Made by a program: the position numbers and the translations under genes
Part shown: piece by piece, positions 17,735-25,800 of the stretch
Numbering within the stretch: position 1 is the first letter of the stretch
How the letters are laid out: every line of letters begins with the position of its first letter
Notes under the pieces: generated by a model
Seen by the model: the letters and a program-made list of their open reading frames with translations, nothing else
The model's database searches: none
What the model was told of the DNA's origin: nothing
NCBI GenBank assembly: GCA_020024465.1
Contig: JAHHTT010000019.1
Span: forward strand, 1 to 36,852
Source: Odoribacter sp.
GTDB taxonomy: Bacteria; Bacteroidota; Bacteroidia; Bacteroidales; Marinifilaceae
DNA: 36,852 nucleotides
Direction: 5' to 3'

Positions 17735-18577
17735 ATGAAAAATACAGCTATCATTACAGGAGCAGACGGCGGAATGGGAACAGAAATCACCCAAGCCGTC
17801 GCTCAAGCAGGTTATCATGTTATCATGCTTTGCCGTTCTGCAGAATCAGGGGAAGAACGTAAACGACAAATCATAAAAAATATCGGTACAGCCCACATAG
17901 AGGTGATGGAAATAGATCTATCGTCCATGGACACCACTTCTAAAGTGGCCAAACAGATACTACAAAAAGATATTACAATAGATTTGCTCATGAATAATGC
18001 AGGAACCATGTGTACCCACTTTACCCAAACCAGGGAAGGTTTCGAAGAAACTGTTGCCGTGAATTATCTTGCACCATTTTTACTCACGAATCTATTACTT
18101 ACACGGATGCATGCCGGTTCACGCATTGTCAACATGGTATCCTGCACTTACGCTATCGGTAAAATAACCTCTTGTTTTTTTGAAAAGGGTGGCCAAGGCA
18201 GTTTCTGGAGAATTCCTATTTACAGCAACACAAAACTGGCTCTTTGGCTCTTCACGAAAGAACTTTCAAAACGTATAATAACCCAAGGCATAACAGTCAA
18301 TGCTGCAGATCCCGGCATCGTCTCAACAAGCATCATCCGTATGGACATGTGGTTTGACCCGTTAACAGACATCTTCTTCCGCCCCTTTATTCGAACACCG
18401 CGTCAAGGGGCAGATACAGCAATCCGTCTATTAATCAGCGAACAATTTCAAGGTATCTCCGGAAAAATGTTTGCATCAGGAAAAGAAAAACATCTAAAGC
18501 CATACTATCATAACCATCCCCAAGCACACTCTCTCTGGAATGACACACAAGAAAAACTGACTAAATATCTTTACTAA
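17735..18577 (+). CDS. Short-chain dehydrogenase/reductase, possible hydroxysteroid dehydrogenase
   Basis: A classical SDR of 280 residues. The nucleotide-binding loop is TGADGGMG at 8-15, the NNAG motif is at 87-90, and the catalytic set is Ser136 (MVSCTY), Tyr163 and Lys167 (IYSNTKLALW). The layout, with an extended loop between Ser and Tyr and VNAADPGIVST after the active site, is like retinol/steroid dehydrogenase-type SDRs. It starts 1 nt after the OYE stop, so it is clearly in the same operon. A role as 3-beta-hydroxysteroid dehydrogenase completing reduction of a 3-keto intermediate is inferred from the neighbours. It converges with a minus-strand gene that ends 2 nt away. Confidence 0.85.
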   Translation: MKNTAIITGADGGMGTEITQAVAQAGYHVIMLCRSAESGEERKRQIIKNIGTAHIEVMEIDLSSMDTTSKVAKQILQKDITIDLLMNNAGTMCTHFTQTREGFEETVAVNYLAPFLLTNLLLTRMHAGSRIVNMVSCTYAIGKITSCFFEKGGQGSFWRIPIYSNTKLALWLFTKELSKRIITQGITVNAADPGIVSTSIIRMDMWFDPLTDIFFRPFIRTPRQGADTAIRLLISEQFQGISGKMFASGKEKHLKPYYHNHPQAHSLWNDTQEKLTKYLY

Positions 18578-18579
18578 AT

Positions 18580-18990
18580 TTACTTTTCTCTATAGTAAAC
18601 AGGGAACATGATTTTATCATCATTTTCTGCAAGGATAGCATCCAAATCTTCGCCTTCCTTCAAATAAAGGTTAATGTTGTTGATACGCGCAAATTGGTGA
18701 CTGCTCCGAAAATCTTCATAACGTTCATCCAAAAGCTCGTTCATTCGCCCAATCCGTTCTTCATGAGTCATATTCTCCCACTCGTCTTCCTCTTCCTGCA
18801 ACAAGTCCAAAATAAATTCAGCCGCCCAACTACCCAATTCACTTTCTTTATTCCAATCTCTTTCATAATTATCCAATACTGCAAACATCTCCTGCAAATA
18901 TTCGGTCTCACCCCAATCCTGATATACTTGTATCAAATCTTCATTATCAGGAAAGGCTAATGCTAATTCTTCTAAATCTATCTTATTCAT
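18580..18990 (-). CDS. Hypothetical acidic protein
   Basis: This 136-residue protein matches no family I can name. It is very rich in Glu and Asp (for example LLQEEEDEWENMTHEERI), has no signal peptide or membrane segment, and appears mostly helical, which suggests a small cytosolic protein. A longer frame reaches 19059, but its extra N-terminus would be a hydrophobic stretch overlapping the promoter element at 19024-19031, so the ATG at 18988-18990 (MNKIDLEELALAFPD) is chosen. It converges with the SDR gene, with only 2 nt between the stop codons. Confidence 0.75.
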   Translation of the reverse strand: MNKIDLEELALAFPDNEDLIQVYQDWGETEYLQEMFAVLDNYERDWNKESELGSWAAEFILDLLQEEEDEWENMTHEERIGRMNELLDERYEDFRSSHQFARINNINLYLKEGEDLDAILAENDDKIMFPVYYREK

Positions 18991-19023
18991 GATTTTAAAA
19001 ATAAATCCGTTCCACCATATTTT

Positions 19024-19031
19024 CAAAAGTA
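19024..19031 (-). promoter_or_regulatory. -7 element for the small acidic protein gene
   Basis: On the minus strand this reads TACTTTTG, an exact match to TAnnTTTG, 33 nt upstream of the chosen start at 18990. A -33 TTTG exists further upstream, but the spacing is about 25 nt. Confidence 0.45.
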
Positions 19032-19166
19032 AAAATATGAAATATCGTAATAATACCAAACAATTTCAATACGCTTTTATAAAAAGCAATCTCTTTAAGA
19101 ATTATGGCATATAATTTGAATAAATACACAAAAAAACAGGAAAGAACAACTACATATAAAAAAACT

Positions 19167-19685
19167 ATGAGATTAATTTACATTATCGGATTATTACCTC
19201 TACTGATACTCTCCTCCTCATGCAGCAGTAGCAAACGCTTCGCACAAGAGGCTATGCAACGGGAGCAATTATCCAAGCAATTCGGATTCAAATTAAACAA
19301 AAAAGATAATTTGCGACTCTATACGGCAGCATCCCATTGGTTGGGAGTTCCTTATAGGAGCGGCGGATCCTCTCTTAAAGGTACCGATTGCTCAGGATTA
19401 ATTGGAAGCCTTTATCAGGAAGTATACCATAAGCATCTTTCACGCTCAGCAGAAGACATTGCTAAAAATGATTGTCTCCGTGTAGGCAGAGGTCATCTCA
19501 AGGCGGGAAATCTTGTCTTTTTCAATACAGCCAGCAAGAAACGTAAAAAAATAAACCATGTAGGTCTTTTTCTTAAAAACGGTTATTTCATTCATGCTTC
19601 CACCTCTAGAGGTGTTATCATCAGTCATCTCGAAGAAGATTATTATCGTAAGACATGGAAATATGGCGGTAAAGTCATCAAATAA
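19167..19685 (+). CDS. NlpC/P60 family lipoprotein (peptidoglycan hydrolase)
   Basis: The chosen ATG at 19167 gives a lipoprotein signal peptide ending in LILSSSC, so the protein is likely anchored through that Cys. An upstream ATG at 19104 would add 21 charged residues before the signal sequence and is less likely. The mature part is a single NlpC/P60 cysteine peptidase domain: GTDCSGLIGSLYQEVY supplies the catalytic Cys, INHVGLFL the His, and YFIHAS the third polar residue. Such enzymes cut gamma-D-Glu-diamino acid bonds in peptidoglycan stems. It ends 1 nt before the convergent LysM gene. Length (172 residues) is normal for small single-domain members. Confidence 0.9.
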   Translation: MRLIYIIGLLPLLILSSSCSSSKRFAQEAMQREQLSKQFGFKLNKKDNLRLYTAASHWLGVPYRSGGSSLKGTDCSGLIGSLYQEVYHKHLSRSAEDIAKNDCLRVGRGHLKAGNLVFFNTASKKRKKINHVGLFLKNGYFIHASTSRGVIISHLEEDYYRKTWKYGGKVIK

Positions 19686-19686
19686 T

Positions 19687-21426
19687 CTATCGATATTTTT
19701 CTATCTTTATCTGGTAGTCTGACGAAAAGTGCACAATATAGAATGCCTGATTTTCCAAAGCAACACCATCAGATATCTTACCGAACTTAAACAATGAGAA
19801 ATCTTTTTCCTGTGCCAGGTTACTTATGGCATCTAAAGTATTATATCCATATGTATCTGCCAGTCCAATAAAGTACATTCCCATATCAAAAGCTTTATAA
19901 ACTAAAGTTGAAGGCTCTGAATAAAAATATTTACGATATTTCTCCGCCAAACATTTTGCAGCATTTGAAAAATAATCGACATAACAATAAGTAAACAATT
20001 TTGTATCCAACTTGTAGAAATTTTCAAAGTCTATCGATGAAAACTGTTGCCATTCCGGCAATCCAATTACAGAAATCTGATAATTTCCGGCGAAAGCCGT
20101 CAATACCGGTAATATTTTACTGACATCCGCTTCTTTTGTTGTCGGAATAACAATTATATTTTCTTGCTCAGGTACCAACATTGATTTCAGCGAATCCAAA
20201 GTAATTCTCTCCAAGTCCCATGTAAAGGAATACATACCTACAACTTTTGCAAATTGTTCTTTTAAAATTTGTCTTTCCGCAGCATCCTCTCCCTCATTAT
20301 ATGTGCGAATATGAATAATATTAGCATTACTGCTTTTATCTTTCAGCCACTCAACCATGTTCATTATCAAGCCGGAGAAAGAAGAATTGACTTGTACGAC
20401 ATTCTTGTAAACAGCCAGATTTCCCCCCCTTGCAGATAGAGGGAATACGATTGGAGTATTCTTATCTTCCAAATTATCAACCAATACTTTAGCTACAGAA
20501 GCATAAACAGGTCCAATAATCAAATCCGGCGCCAATTGGTTGAGTTTATTTGCCAAAGACTGCATCTTTACAGGATTCTTCTCAGAATCAAAAACGTACA
20601 GTTGAATCCGACTCCCCGTTTTTTTCAAGCTGTCTACAGCAAGCAAAATACCTTCATAGAAATTCAAGAACTGCTCCGAACGTGCCTCTACCCTGACTGT
20701 TTGAAAATCCGGTAAAGAATCTCTGTAATCAGGATATTCTCTTGCATGTAGTGGCAAAACTAATGCTATCTTAACTGAAGAATCTGACGAAACCGCTGCT
20801 TTTAAAGCACTAATGGCATTTTCTTTTACCGTATCAGCCACAACAATTTGATGTTGTTTTAAGACCACCGAATCTCTTGTCGCATTTACTTTTTCAGCCT
20901 TTTGTCCCTCCGACATCCTGCTATCTTTGTACACTATCTCATTCTCAGGCTTAGCAACAGGAATCTTCGAACGGTCCATACCATTCAACGGGACTTTGAC
21001 AAATGCCCCCACAGCTAAAGGCCGATAAGTTGAATACTCACTGTTATGCTTTATCAATTTCCTGGGTTTCATTCCATAATGCCTGGCAATGGAATAAAGC
21101 GTTTCACCTTTTGCTACCTTGTGATAATAATATTTATCATCCTGCGAGACAAAAGACTCTATATAAGGAACTTTCAATACTTCATAAATGCTCAATTTAT
21201 CCTCTTTCTTATCATTCAATTTTTTCAGCTCTTCAACAGATACATTATATGCTTTACAAATAGAATAAAGAGTCTGTCCAGGTAGCACTGTATGCAAATA
21301 ATAACTCTCTCCCCTTATAACGACGATCTCTGTTGATTTCTGTATTTTCCCCTCTTGGGCAAATATCTTCAAAAAACAGCATGAAAGAAAAACAACCAAT
21401 AAAAGTCTGAACCTATACATTTTCAT
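19687..21426 (-). CDS. LysM-domain protein with periplasmic-binding-protein fold
   Basis: A secreted protein of 579 residues with a signal peptide (RLLLVVFLSCCFLKIFAQ). Two LysM repeats follow: YYLHTVLPGQTLYSICKAYN at about residue 42 and YYHKVAKGETLYSIARHYG at about 98. After a linker, a domain starting VKIALVLPLHAREYPDYRDS and continuing through PDLIIGPVYASVAK, VFPLSARGG and YKAFDMGMYFIG resembles type I periplasmic binding proteins such as amino-acid receptors or the LpoA C-terminal domain. It probably binds peptidoglycan and may regulate cell-wall enzymes, but no ligand can be named. It is transcribed away from the PASTA gene and ends next to the NlpC/P60 gene. Confidence 0.85.
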   Translation of the reverse strand: MKMYRFRLLLVVFLSCCFLKIFAQEGKIQKSTEIVVIRGESYYLHTVLPGQTLYSICKAYNVSVEELKKLNDKKEDKLSIYEVLKVPYIESFVSQDDKYYYHKVAKGETLYSIARHYGMKPRKLIKHNSEYSTYRPLAVGAFVKVPLNGMDRSKIPVAKPENEIVYKDSRMSEGQKAEKVNATRDSVVLKQHQIVVADTVKENAISALKAAVSSDSSVKIALVLPLHAREYPDYRDSLPDFQTVRVEARSEQFLNFYEGILLAVDSLKKTGSRIQLYVFDSEKNPVKMQSLANKLNQLAPDLIIGPVYASVAKVLVDNLEDKNTPIVFPLSARGGNLAVYKNVVQVNSSFSGLIMNMVEWLKDKSSNANIIHIRTYNEGEDAAERQILKEQFAKVVGMYSFTWDLERITLDSLKSMLVPEQENIIVIPTTKEADVSKILPVLTAFAGNYQISVIGLPEWQQFSSIDFENFYKLDTKLFTYCYVDYFSNAAKCLAEKYRKYFYSEPSTLVYKAFDMGMYFIGLADTYGYNTLDAISNLAQEKDFSLFKFGKISDGVALENQAFYIVHFSSDYQIKIEKYR

Positions 21427-21457
21427 TAAATCAATATCATTTAGGACCTTTAAGTGG

Positions 21458-21465
21458 CAAATTTA
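21458..21465 (-). promoter_or_regulatory. -7 element for the LysM-protein gene
   Basis: The minus strand reads TAAATTTG, an exact TAnnTTTG match, 31 nt upstream of the start at 21426. It lies back to back with the PASTA-gene promoter at 21500-21507. Confidence 0.5.
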
Positions 21466-21499
21466 AGAATAAAGTCATAGATAATTAAAAAAACTGAGT

Positions 21500-21507
21500 T
21501 ATTTTTG
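21500..21507 (+). promoter_or_regulatory. -7 element for the PASTA-rluD operon
   Basis: TATTTTTG matches TAnnTTTG and lies 19 nt upstream of the PASTA ATG at 21527. No clear -33 TTTG is visible. It overlaps the control region of the divergent LysM-protein gene. Confidence 0.5.
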
Positions 21508-21526
21508 CATCATTATTACGATATCT

Positions 21527-22327
21527 ATGAAAAAAACATCTGCAAAATTCAATTTCTTTTTGCTCAATCTGCTTGTCGCATTGATACTTATTTGCGGAAT
21601 CAGCACCTATGTCCTATATTGGTTAGATGATTATACAGAGCATGGTACCTTTATCACGGTCCCTTCCCTTCAGGATTTCACGCAGGAGGAAGCCCTAACG
21701 ATTACAACACAAATGGGATTAAAAATTCAAGTCATCGACTCATTATATGATGATCATATTAAGCCCGGTGCAATAGTTGAACAATACCCAACCCCAGGTT
21801 CCTATGTAAAAGAAGGTCGCATACTCCACCTGACTATTAATGCATGCCATCCAGAGAAAGTAATATTCCCTAATCTGAAAAATGCAGCATACCGACAGAC
21901 CTTACAAACCCTGGAATCCAGAGGATTTCAAATCGGTAAAATAGAATATATGCCTTCAGAATTCCGGAATTTAGTACTTGCACTGAAACACAACGGGATG
22001 GATATTCTCCCAAATGAACTGCTTGTCAAAGGTGCCACCATTGACATCATATTAGGAGACGGCAACAGTAATACAACAGTAGCCGTGCCATTTATATTAG
22101 GCAAAAAATTAAAGGAAGCCATCAATCTTTTAAGAAAATCCTATCTAAACATAGGAGAAATTATTCCTGATGGAAGCATAACGTCAGAGAATCGCACAAA
22201 TTCCATTGTCTATCAACAAAATCCCGATACAGAATTTCCCATTGAACAAGGTAGTACCATTGATATATATATTACCTCAGACAATAAAAAAATAGCCGCT
22301 TTAGATACTATTCTTATAAAAAAATAG
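21527..22327 (+). CDS. PASTA-domain membrane protein
   Basis: This 266-residue protein has one N-terminal transmembrane helix (about residues 9-31, FFLLNLLVALILICGISTYV), then three PASTA-type repeats outside the membrane. They start at ITVPSLQDFTQEEALTITTQ, at VIFPNLKNAAYRQTLQTLES and at VAVPFILGKKLKEAINLLRK, and each is followed by the typical V-x-Q-x-P element (IVEQYPTPG, then IVYQQNPDTEF). PASTA domains in other phyla bind peptidoglycan fragments on PBPs and Ser/Thr kinases. Here there is no catalytic domain, a form conserved in Bacteroidetes. rluD-like gene begins 1 nt after its stop. Confidence 0.9.
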   Translation: MKKTSAKFNFFLLNLLVALILICGISTYVLYWLDDYTEHGTFITVPSLQDFTQEEALTITTQMGLKIQVIDSLYDDHIKPGAIVEQYPTPGSYVKEGRILHLTINACHPEKVIFPNLKNAAYRQTLQTLESRGFQIGKIEYMPSEFRNLVLALKHNGMDILPNELLVKGATIDIILGDGNSNTTVAVPFILGKKLKEAINLLRKSYLNIGEIIPDGSITSENRTNSIVYQQNPDTEFPIEQGSTIDIYITSDNKKIAALDTILIKK

Positions 22328-22328
22328 C

Positions 22329-23396
22329 ATGTTAGAAGAGATTGAAGAAATAGAAGAAGTGCTAAACGATGATGAAGAAGAGGCTATGTCCGCACTATAT
22401 GAGCACCACCGTATAGAGACTGATAGCGGTCAAACTTTATTACGTGTAGACAAATTTCTCATGACACGACTTCCCAATGCCTCCCGCACCAAGATACAGG
22501 AAGCAGCGGATGCCGGCAACATACGTGTCAATGACAAACCGGTCAAGTCAAGCTATAAAGTCAAGCCGAAAGACATTGTAACGATTGTTATGTCCTATCC
22601 TCGCAGAGAAATTGAAATAATACCTGAGGATATACCCCTTAATATTGTCTATGAAGATGATTATCTTATGGTGGTAAATAAACCTGCAGGGATGGTGGTA
22701 CACCCATCCTATGGACATTATAGAGGTACATTGGTAAATGCTTTGGCCTGGCATTTAAAAGACAATCCACTTTTCAAAGAAAATGATCCTCGCCCAGGAC
22801 TAGTTCATCGCATAGATAAAGATACATCAGGACTTTTAGTCATAGCCAAAACTGAAAAAGCCAAAAACCATCTGGCATCACAATTTTTTCATAAAACTTC
22901 CGATCGTAAATATATTGCCGTATGTTGGGGTAATCTTGAAACAGAGACAGGCACCATCATTGGACACATCGGCCGCAATCTAACGAACCGAAAAGTGATG
23001 GCATGTTTTCCTGATGGCAGTCATGGCAAACACGCAGTGACGCACTATCGCGTACTGGAACGCCTTAGCTATGTAAATGTAGTAGAATGTATACTGGAAA
23101 CCGGACGTACACACCAAATACGAGCCCATTTCAAATATATCAGACATCCTCTGTTTAACGACAAAGAATACGGAGGTAACGAAATACTTAAAGGGACAAC
23201 TTTTGCAAAATACAAGCAATTTGTAAACAATTGCTTTGAAACATGTCCGCGCCAAGCCTTACATGCCCAAACGCTTGGTTTCGAGCACCCGATTACCGGA
23301 GAGAGAATGTCTTTTGATTCTGAAATACCCCAAGATATGCAGCAGCTTATAGATAAATGGCGCACATACATACAAAATAGAGACGGATACCTTTAA
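22329..23396 (+). CDS. RluA-family pseudouridine synthase (RluD-like)
   Basis: The protein has 355 residues. An acidic N-terminal tail precedes an S4 RNA-binding domain (LRVDKFLMTRLPNASRTKIQ). The catalytic domain has the motif LVHRIDKDTSGLLVIAKT, whose Asp is the nucleophile, and the later motif GRTHQIRAHFKYIRHPLFND. These are diagnostic of the RluA family, and the S4 domain and length favour RluD, which modifies 23S rRNA helix 69. Target specificity is not proven. It follows the PASTA gene by 1 nt, and its last 4 nt overlap the convergent nspC gene. Confidence 0.92.
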   Translation: MLEEIEEIEEVLNDDEEEAMSALYEHHRIETDSGQTLLRVDKFLMTRLPNASRTKIQEAADAGNIRVNDKPVKSSYKVKPKDIVTIVMSYPRREIEIIPEDIPLNIVYEDDYLMVVNKPAGMVVHPSYGHYRGTLVNALAWHLKDNPLFKENDPRPGLVHRIDKDTSGLLVIAKTEKAKNHLASQFFHKTSDRKYIAVCWGNLETETGTIIGHIGRNLTNRKVMACFPDGSHGKHAVTHYRVLERLSYVNVVECILETGRTHQIRAHFKYIRHPLFNDKEYGGNEILKGTTFAKYKQFVNNCFETCPRQALHAQTLGFEHPITGERMSFDSEIPQDMQQLIDKWRTYIQNRDGYL

Positions 23397-24556
23397 GACA
23401 TCCTCATCTTATAATCCCTGTAACTGAATTTTTTTATCAGACGAAAACCTTTTTCAGGACTCCATATACCAATAGATGGATGTGTCACTCCATTAAACAT
23501 GGTAGTCTTCACCATAGTATAATGAATCATATCCCGAAATACTATCTTATCTCCCACTTGAGGTTCATAACCTTCATCAAATGCCCAATCTCCATAAAAA
23601 TCACCGGCCAAACAGCTATTCCCTCCCATTTTCCACACCTTTTCTCCCACTTCAGGATCATGTGCTCCGAGAATAACCGGTTTGTACGGCATCTCCAAAC
23701 AATCCGGCATGTGACAGGCGAAAGACACATTTAACATCAATATGTTTGTACCACCATTGAACACCTTATCCTCCACTGTCGATACCAAACACCCAGTATC
23801 CCATGTAAAAGCACTGCCCGGTTCCAGAATAATCCGAAGATGAGGATAGCGTGTCCGGAAATCACATAATATATGAATCAATTCATCTTCATCGTAATCC
23901 TTATGAGTCATCAGATGTCCACCTCCCATATTCAGCCATTTCAATTTATGGAAAAAATGCCCGAAACGATTTTCAATTGCCTTCAATGTTTCCCTCAAAT
24001 CAGCAGGACGCGACTCACACAAAGAATGAAAATGTAATCCCTCCACTCCATCAGGCCACTCTGAAATATCTGCCGAACGAACACCTAAACGAGATGTCGG
24101 ACTTGCCGGATTATACAAATCTGTTTTAACGGTTGAAAACTCTGGATTTACCCGCAAACCACAAGAAACACCTGCCTGCAAGGCACGTTCTCCAAAACGC
24201 TCATACTGACTCAAAGAATTAAATGTGATATGATTACTATAACTCAAGATTTCACTGATTTCATTCTCGGAATAAACAGGAGCGTATGTATGTGAGGGTG
24301 TTCCATATTCCTCAAAAACAAGATGAGCCTCTGCCAGCGAACTGGCAGTGGCTCCATCAGAATGCTTTCTGAGTTCCGGGAAAATACTCCACATGGCATT
24401 AGCTTTCAAAGCAACAATCACCTCAACATCCGTAGCTTTTCTCACCTTATCAATCACCCTCATATTCTCCTCCAACAACGTTTCATGCAAAACATAACAC
24501 GGAGAAGGCACAGAGGAACAATCCCAATCCCTCAAAATAATATCTTTATCCGTCAT
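23393..24556 (-). CDS. nspC: Carboxynorspermidine/carboxyspermidine decarboxylase
   Basis: A fold III PLP-dependent decarboxylase of 387 residues, last enzyme of the carboxyspermidine route to spermidine. The PLP lysine is in VIVALKANAMWSIFPEL, the phosphate-binding glycines in LNMGGGHLM, and other family landmarks are HFHSLCESRP, LEPGSAF, and the GNSCLAGDFYGDW segment. The last contains the Cys and Asp that act on the substrate in this decarboxylase family. Its start overlaps the stop of the upstream dehydrogenase gene by 4 nt (ATGA), so the two are translationally coupled. Confidence 0.93.
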   Translation of the reverse strand: MTDKDIILRDWDCSSVPSPCYVLHETLLEENMRVIDKVRKATDVEVIVALKANAMWSIFPELRKHSDGATASSLAEAHLVFEEYGTPSHTYAPVYSENEISEILSYSNHITFNSLSQYERFGERALQAGVSCGLRVNPEFSTVKTDLYNPASPTSRLGVRSADISEWPDGVEGLHFHSLCESRPADLRETLKAIENRFGHFFHKLKWLNMGGGHLMTHKDYDEDELIHILCDFRTRYPHLRIILEPGSAFTWDTGCLVSTVEDKVFNGGTNILMLNVSFACHMPDCLEMPYKPVILGAHDPEVGEKVWKMGGNSCLAGDFYGDWAFDEGYEPQVGDKIVFRDMIHYTMVKTTMFNGVTHPSIGIWSPEKGFRLIKKFSYRDYKMRMS

Positions 24557-25743
24557 ACCTCCAGGTCAATATCAAATTTCTCAACCCAAGGCAATCCCTG
24601 TTCTCCCAATTCAGCCAAGAACGGATCCGGATCAAACTGTTCTACATTATATACACCTGCTCCTTTCCACAAACCACGGGCAAACATAGCGGCTCCCAAT
24701 GCAGCCGGCACGCCAGTAGTATAACTAACCGCCTGCGTACCAGTCTCTCTATAAGCAGCTTCATGATCACAATTATTATAAATATAATAAGTACGTTCCT
24801 TACCGTCTTTAATACCGCGGATACGGCAACCGATAGAAGTTTCTCCATGATAATTCTCACCCAATGATTTGGGGTCAGGCAATACAGCCTTCAAGAACTG
24901 CAACGGCACAATTTTAGTGCCATTATATTCTACTTCATCAATACGAGCCATGCCTATATTCTGAATAACTCTCAAGTGGGTCAGATACTCCTGTCCAAAT
25001 GTCATCCAAAAACGGGCCCGCTTGATTGTCGGATAATTTTTTACCAAAGACTCTAACTCTTCATGGTACAACAAATAAGAATCACGTTCCCCGATATTGG
25101 GATAAGTCAAACTCTTATGAATTTCCAGCGGACCGGTTTTCACCCATTGACCATTTTCCCAATAACGTCCGTTTTGTGTAATTTCACGGATATTGATTTC
25201 AGGATTAAAATTCGTTGCAAATGCCATTCCATGGTTACCGGCATTACAATCAACGATATCCAAATAATGTATTTCATCAAAATGATGCTTGGCAGCATAA
25301 GCTGTAAAAATAGCAGAGACCCCTGGATCGAATCCACAACCCAAGATTGCCGTCAGACCTTTTTCTTTGAAACGGTCCTGGTAAGCCCACTGCCAGCTAT
25401 ATTCAAAATGTGCCTCATCTTTCGGCTCATAATTCGCCGTATCCAGATAATTCACGCCACATTCCAAACATGCATCCATAATAGTCAAATCCTGGTAAGG
25501 CAATGCCACATTAATCACGATGTCCGGTTTGAAAGAGCGCATCAATTCGCACAACTCCTGAACGCTATCTGCATCTACCCGAGCTGTCTGAATCCGGTTT
25601 CCACCAACTGCAGCTGCAATTTCATCGCATTTCGCTTTAGTGCGGCTGGCCATCATAATATCAGTAAATACCTTATTTTTCGCAACTTTATGCGCAACGA
25701 CGGTACCAACTCCACCGGCACCGATAATTAAAACTCGACACAT
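24553..25743 (-). CDS. Carboxynorspermidine dehydrogenase (saccharopine dehydrogenase family)
   Basis: This 396-residue enzyme has an N-terminal Rossmann fold (VLIIGAGGVGTVVAHKVAKN) and the saccharopine dehydrogenase-like core (LECGVNYLDTANYEPKDEAH, ILGCGFDPGVSAIFTAYAAK). It condenses aspartate semialdehyde with a diamine (putrescine or diaminopropane) and reduces the product to carboxyspermidine or carboxynorspermidine. The assignment over lysine metabolism is supported by its direct coupling with nspC downstream. A good -7 element sits 34 nt upstream of the start. Confidence 0.92.
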   Translation of the reverse strand: MCRVLIIGAGGVGTVVAHKVAKNKVFTDIMMASRTKAKCDEIAAAVGGNRIQTARVDADSVQELCELMRSFKPDIVINVALPYQDLTIMDACLECGVNYLDTANYEPKDEAHFEYSWQWAYQDRFKEKGLTAILGCGFDPGVSAIFTAYAAKHHFDEIHYLDIVDCNAGNHGMAFATNFNPEINIREITQNGRYWENGQWVKTGPLEIHKSLTYPNIGERDSYLLYHEELESLVKNYPTIKRARFWMTFGQEYLTHLRVIQNIGMARIDEVEYNGTKIVPLQFLKAVLPDPKSLGENYHGETSIGCRIRGIKDGKERTYYIYNNCDHEAAYRETGTQAVSYTTGVPAALGAAMFARGLWKGAGVYNVEQFDPDPFLAELGEQGLPWVEKFDIDLEV

Positions 25744-25776
25744 TACATTTCATTTTTAAAGTTATAACTCTGCCAA

Positions 25777-25784
25777 CAAAGATA
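25777..25784 (-). promoter_or_regulatory. -7 element of the spermidine operon
   Basis: The minus strand reads TATCTTTG, an exact TAnnTTTG match, 34 nt before the dehydrogenase start. It lies in the 57-nt gap after tolC, so the spermidine genes can be transcribed independently of the efflux operon. Confidence 0.55.
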
Positions 25785-25800
25785 GCAATAATTTATAGAT

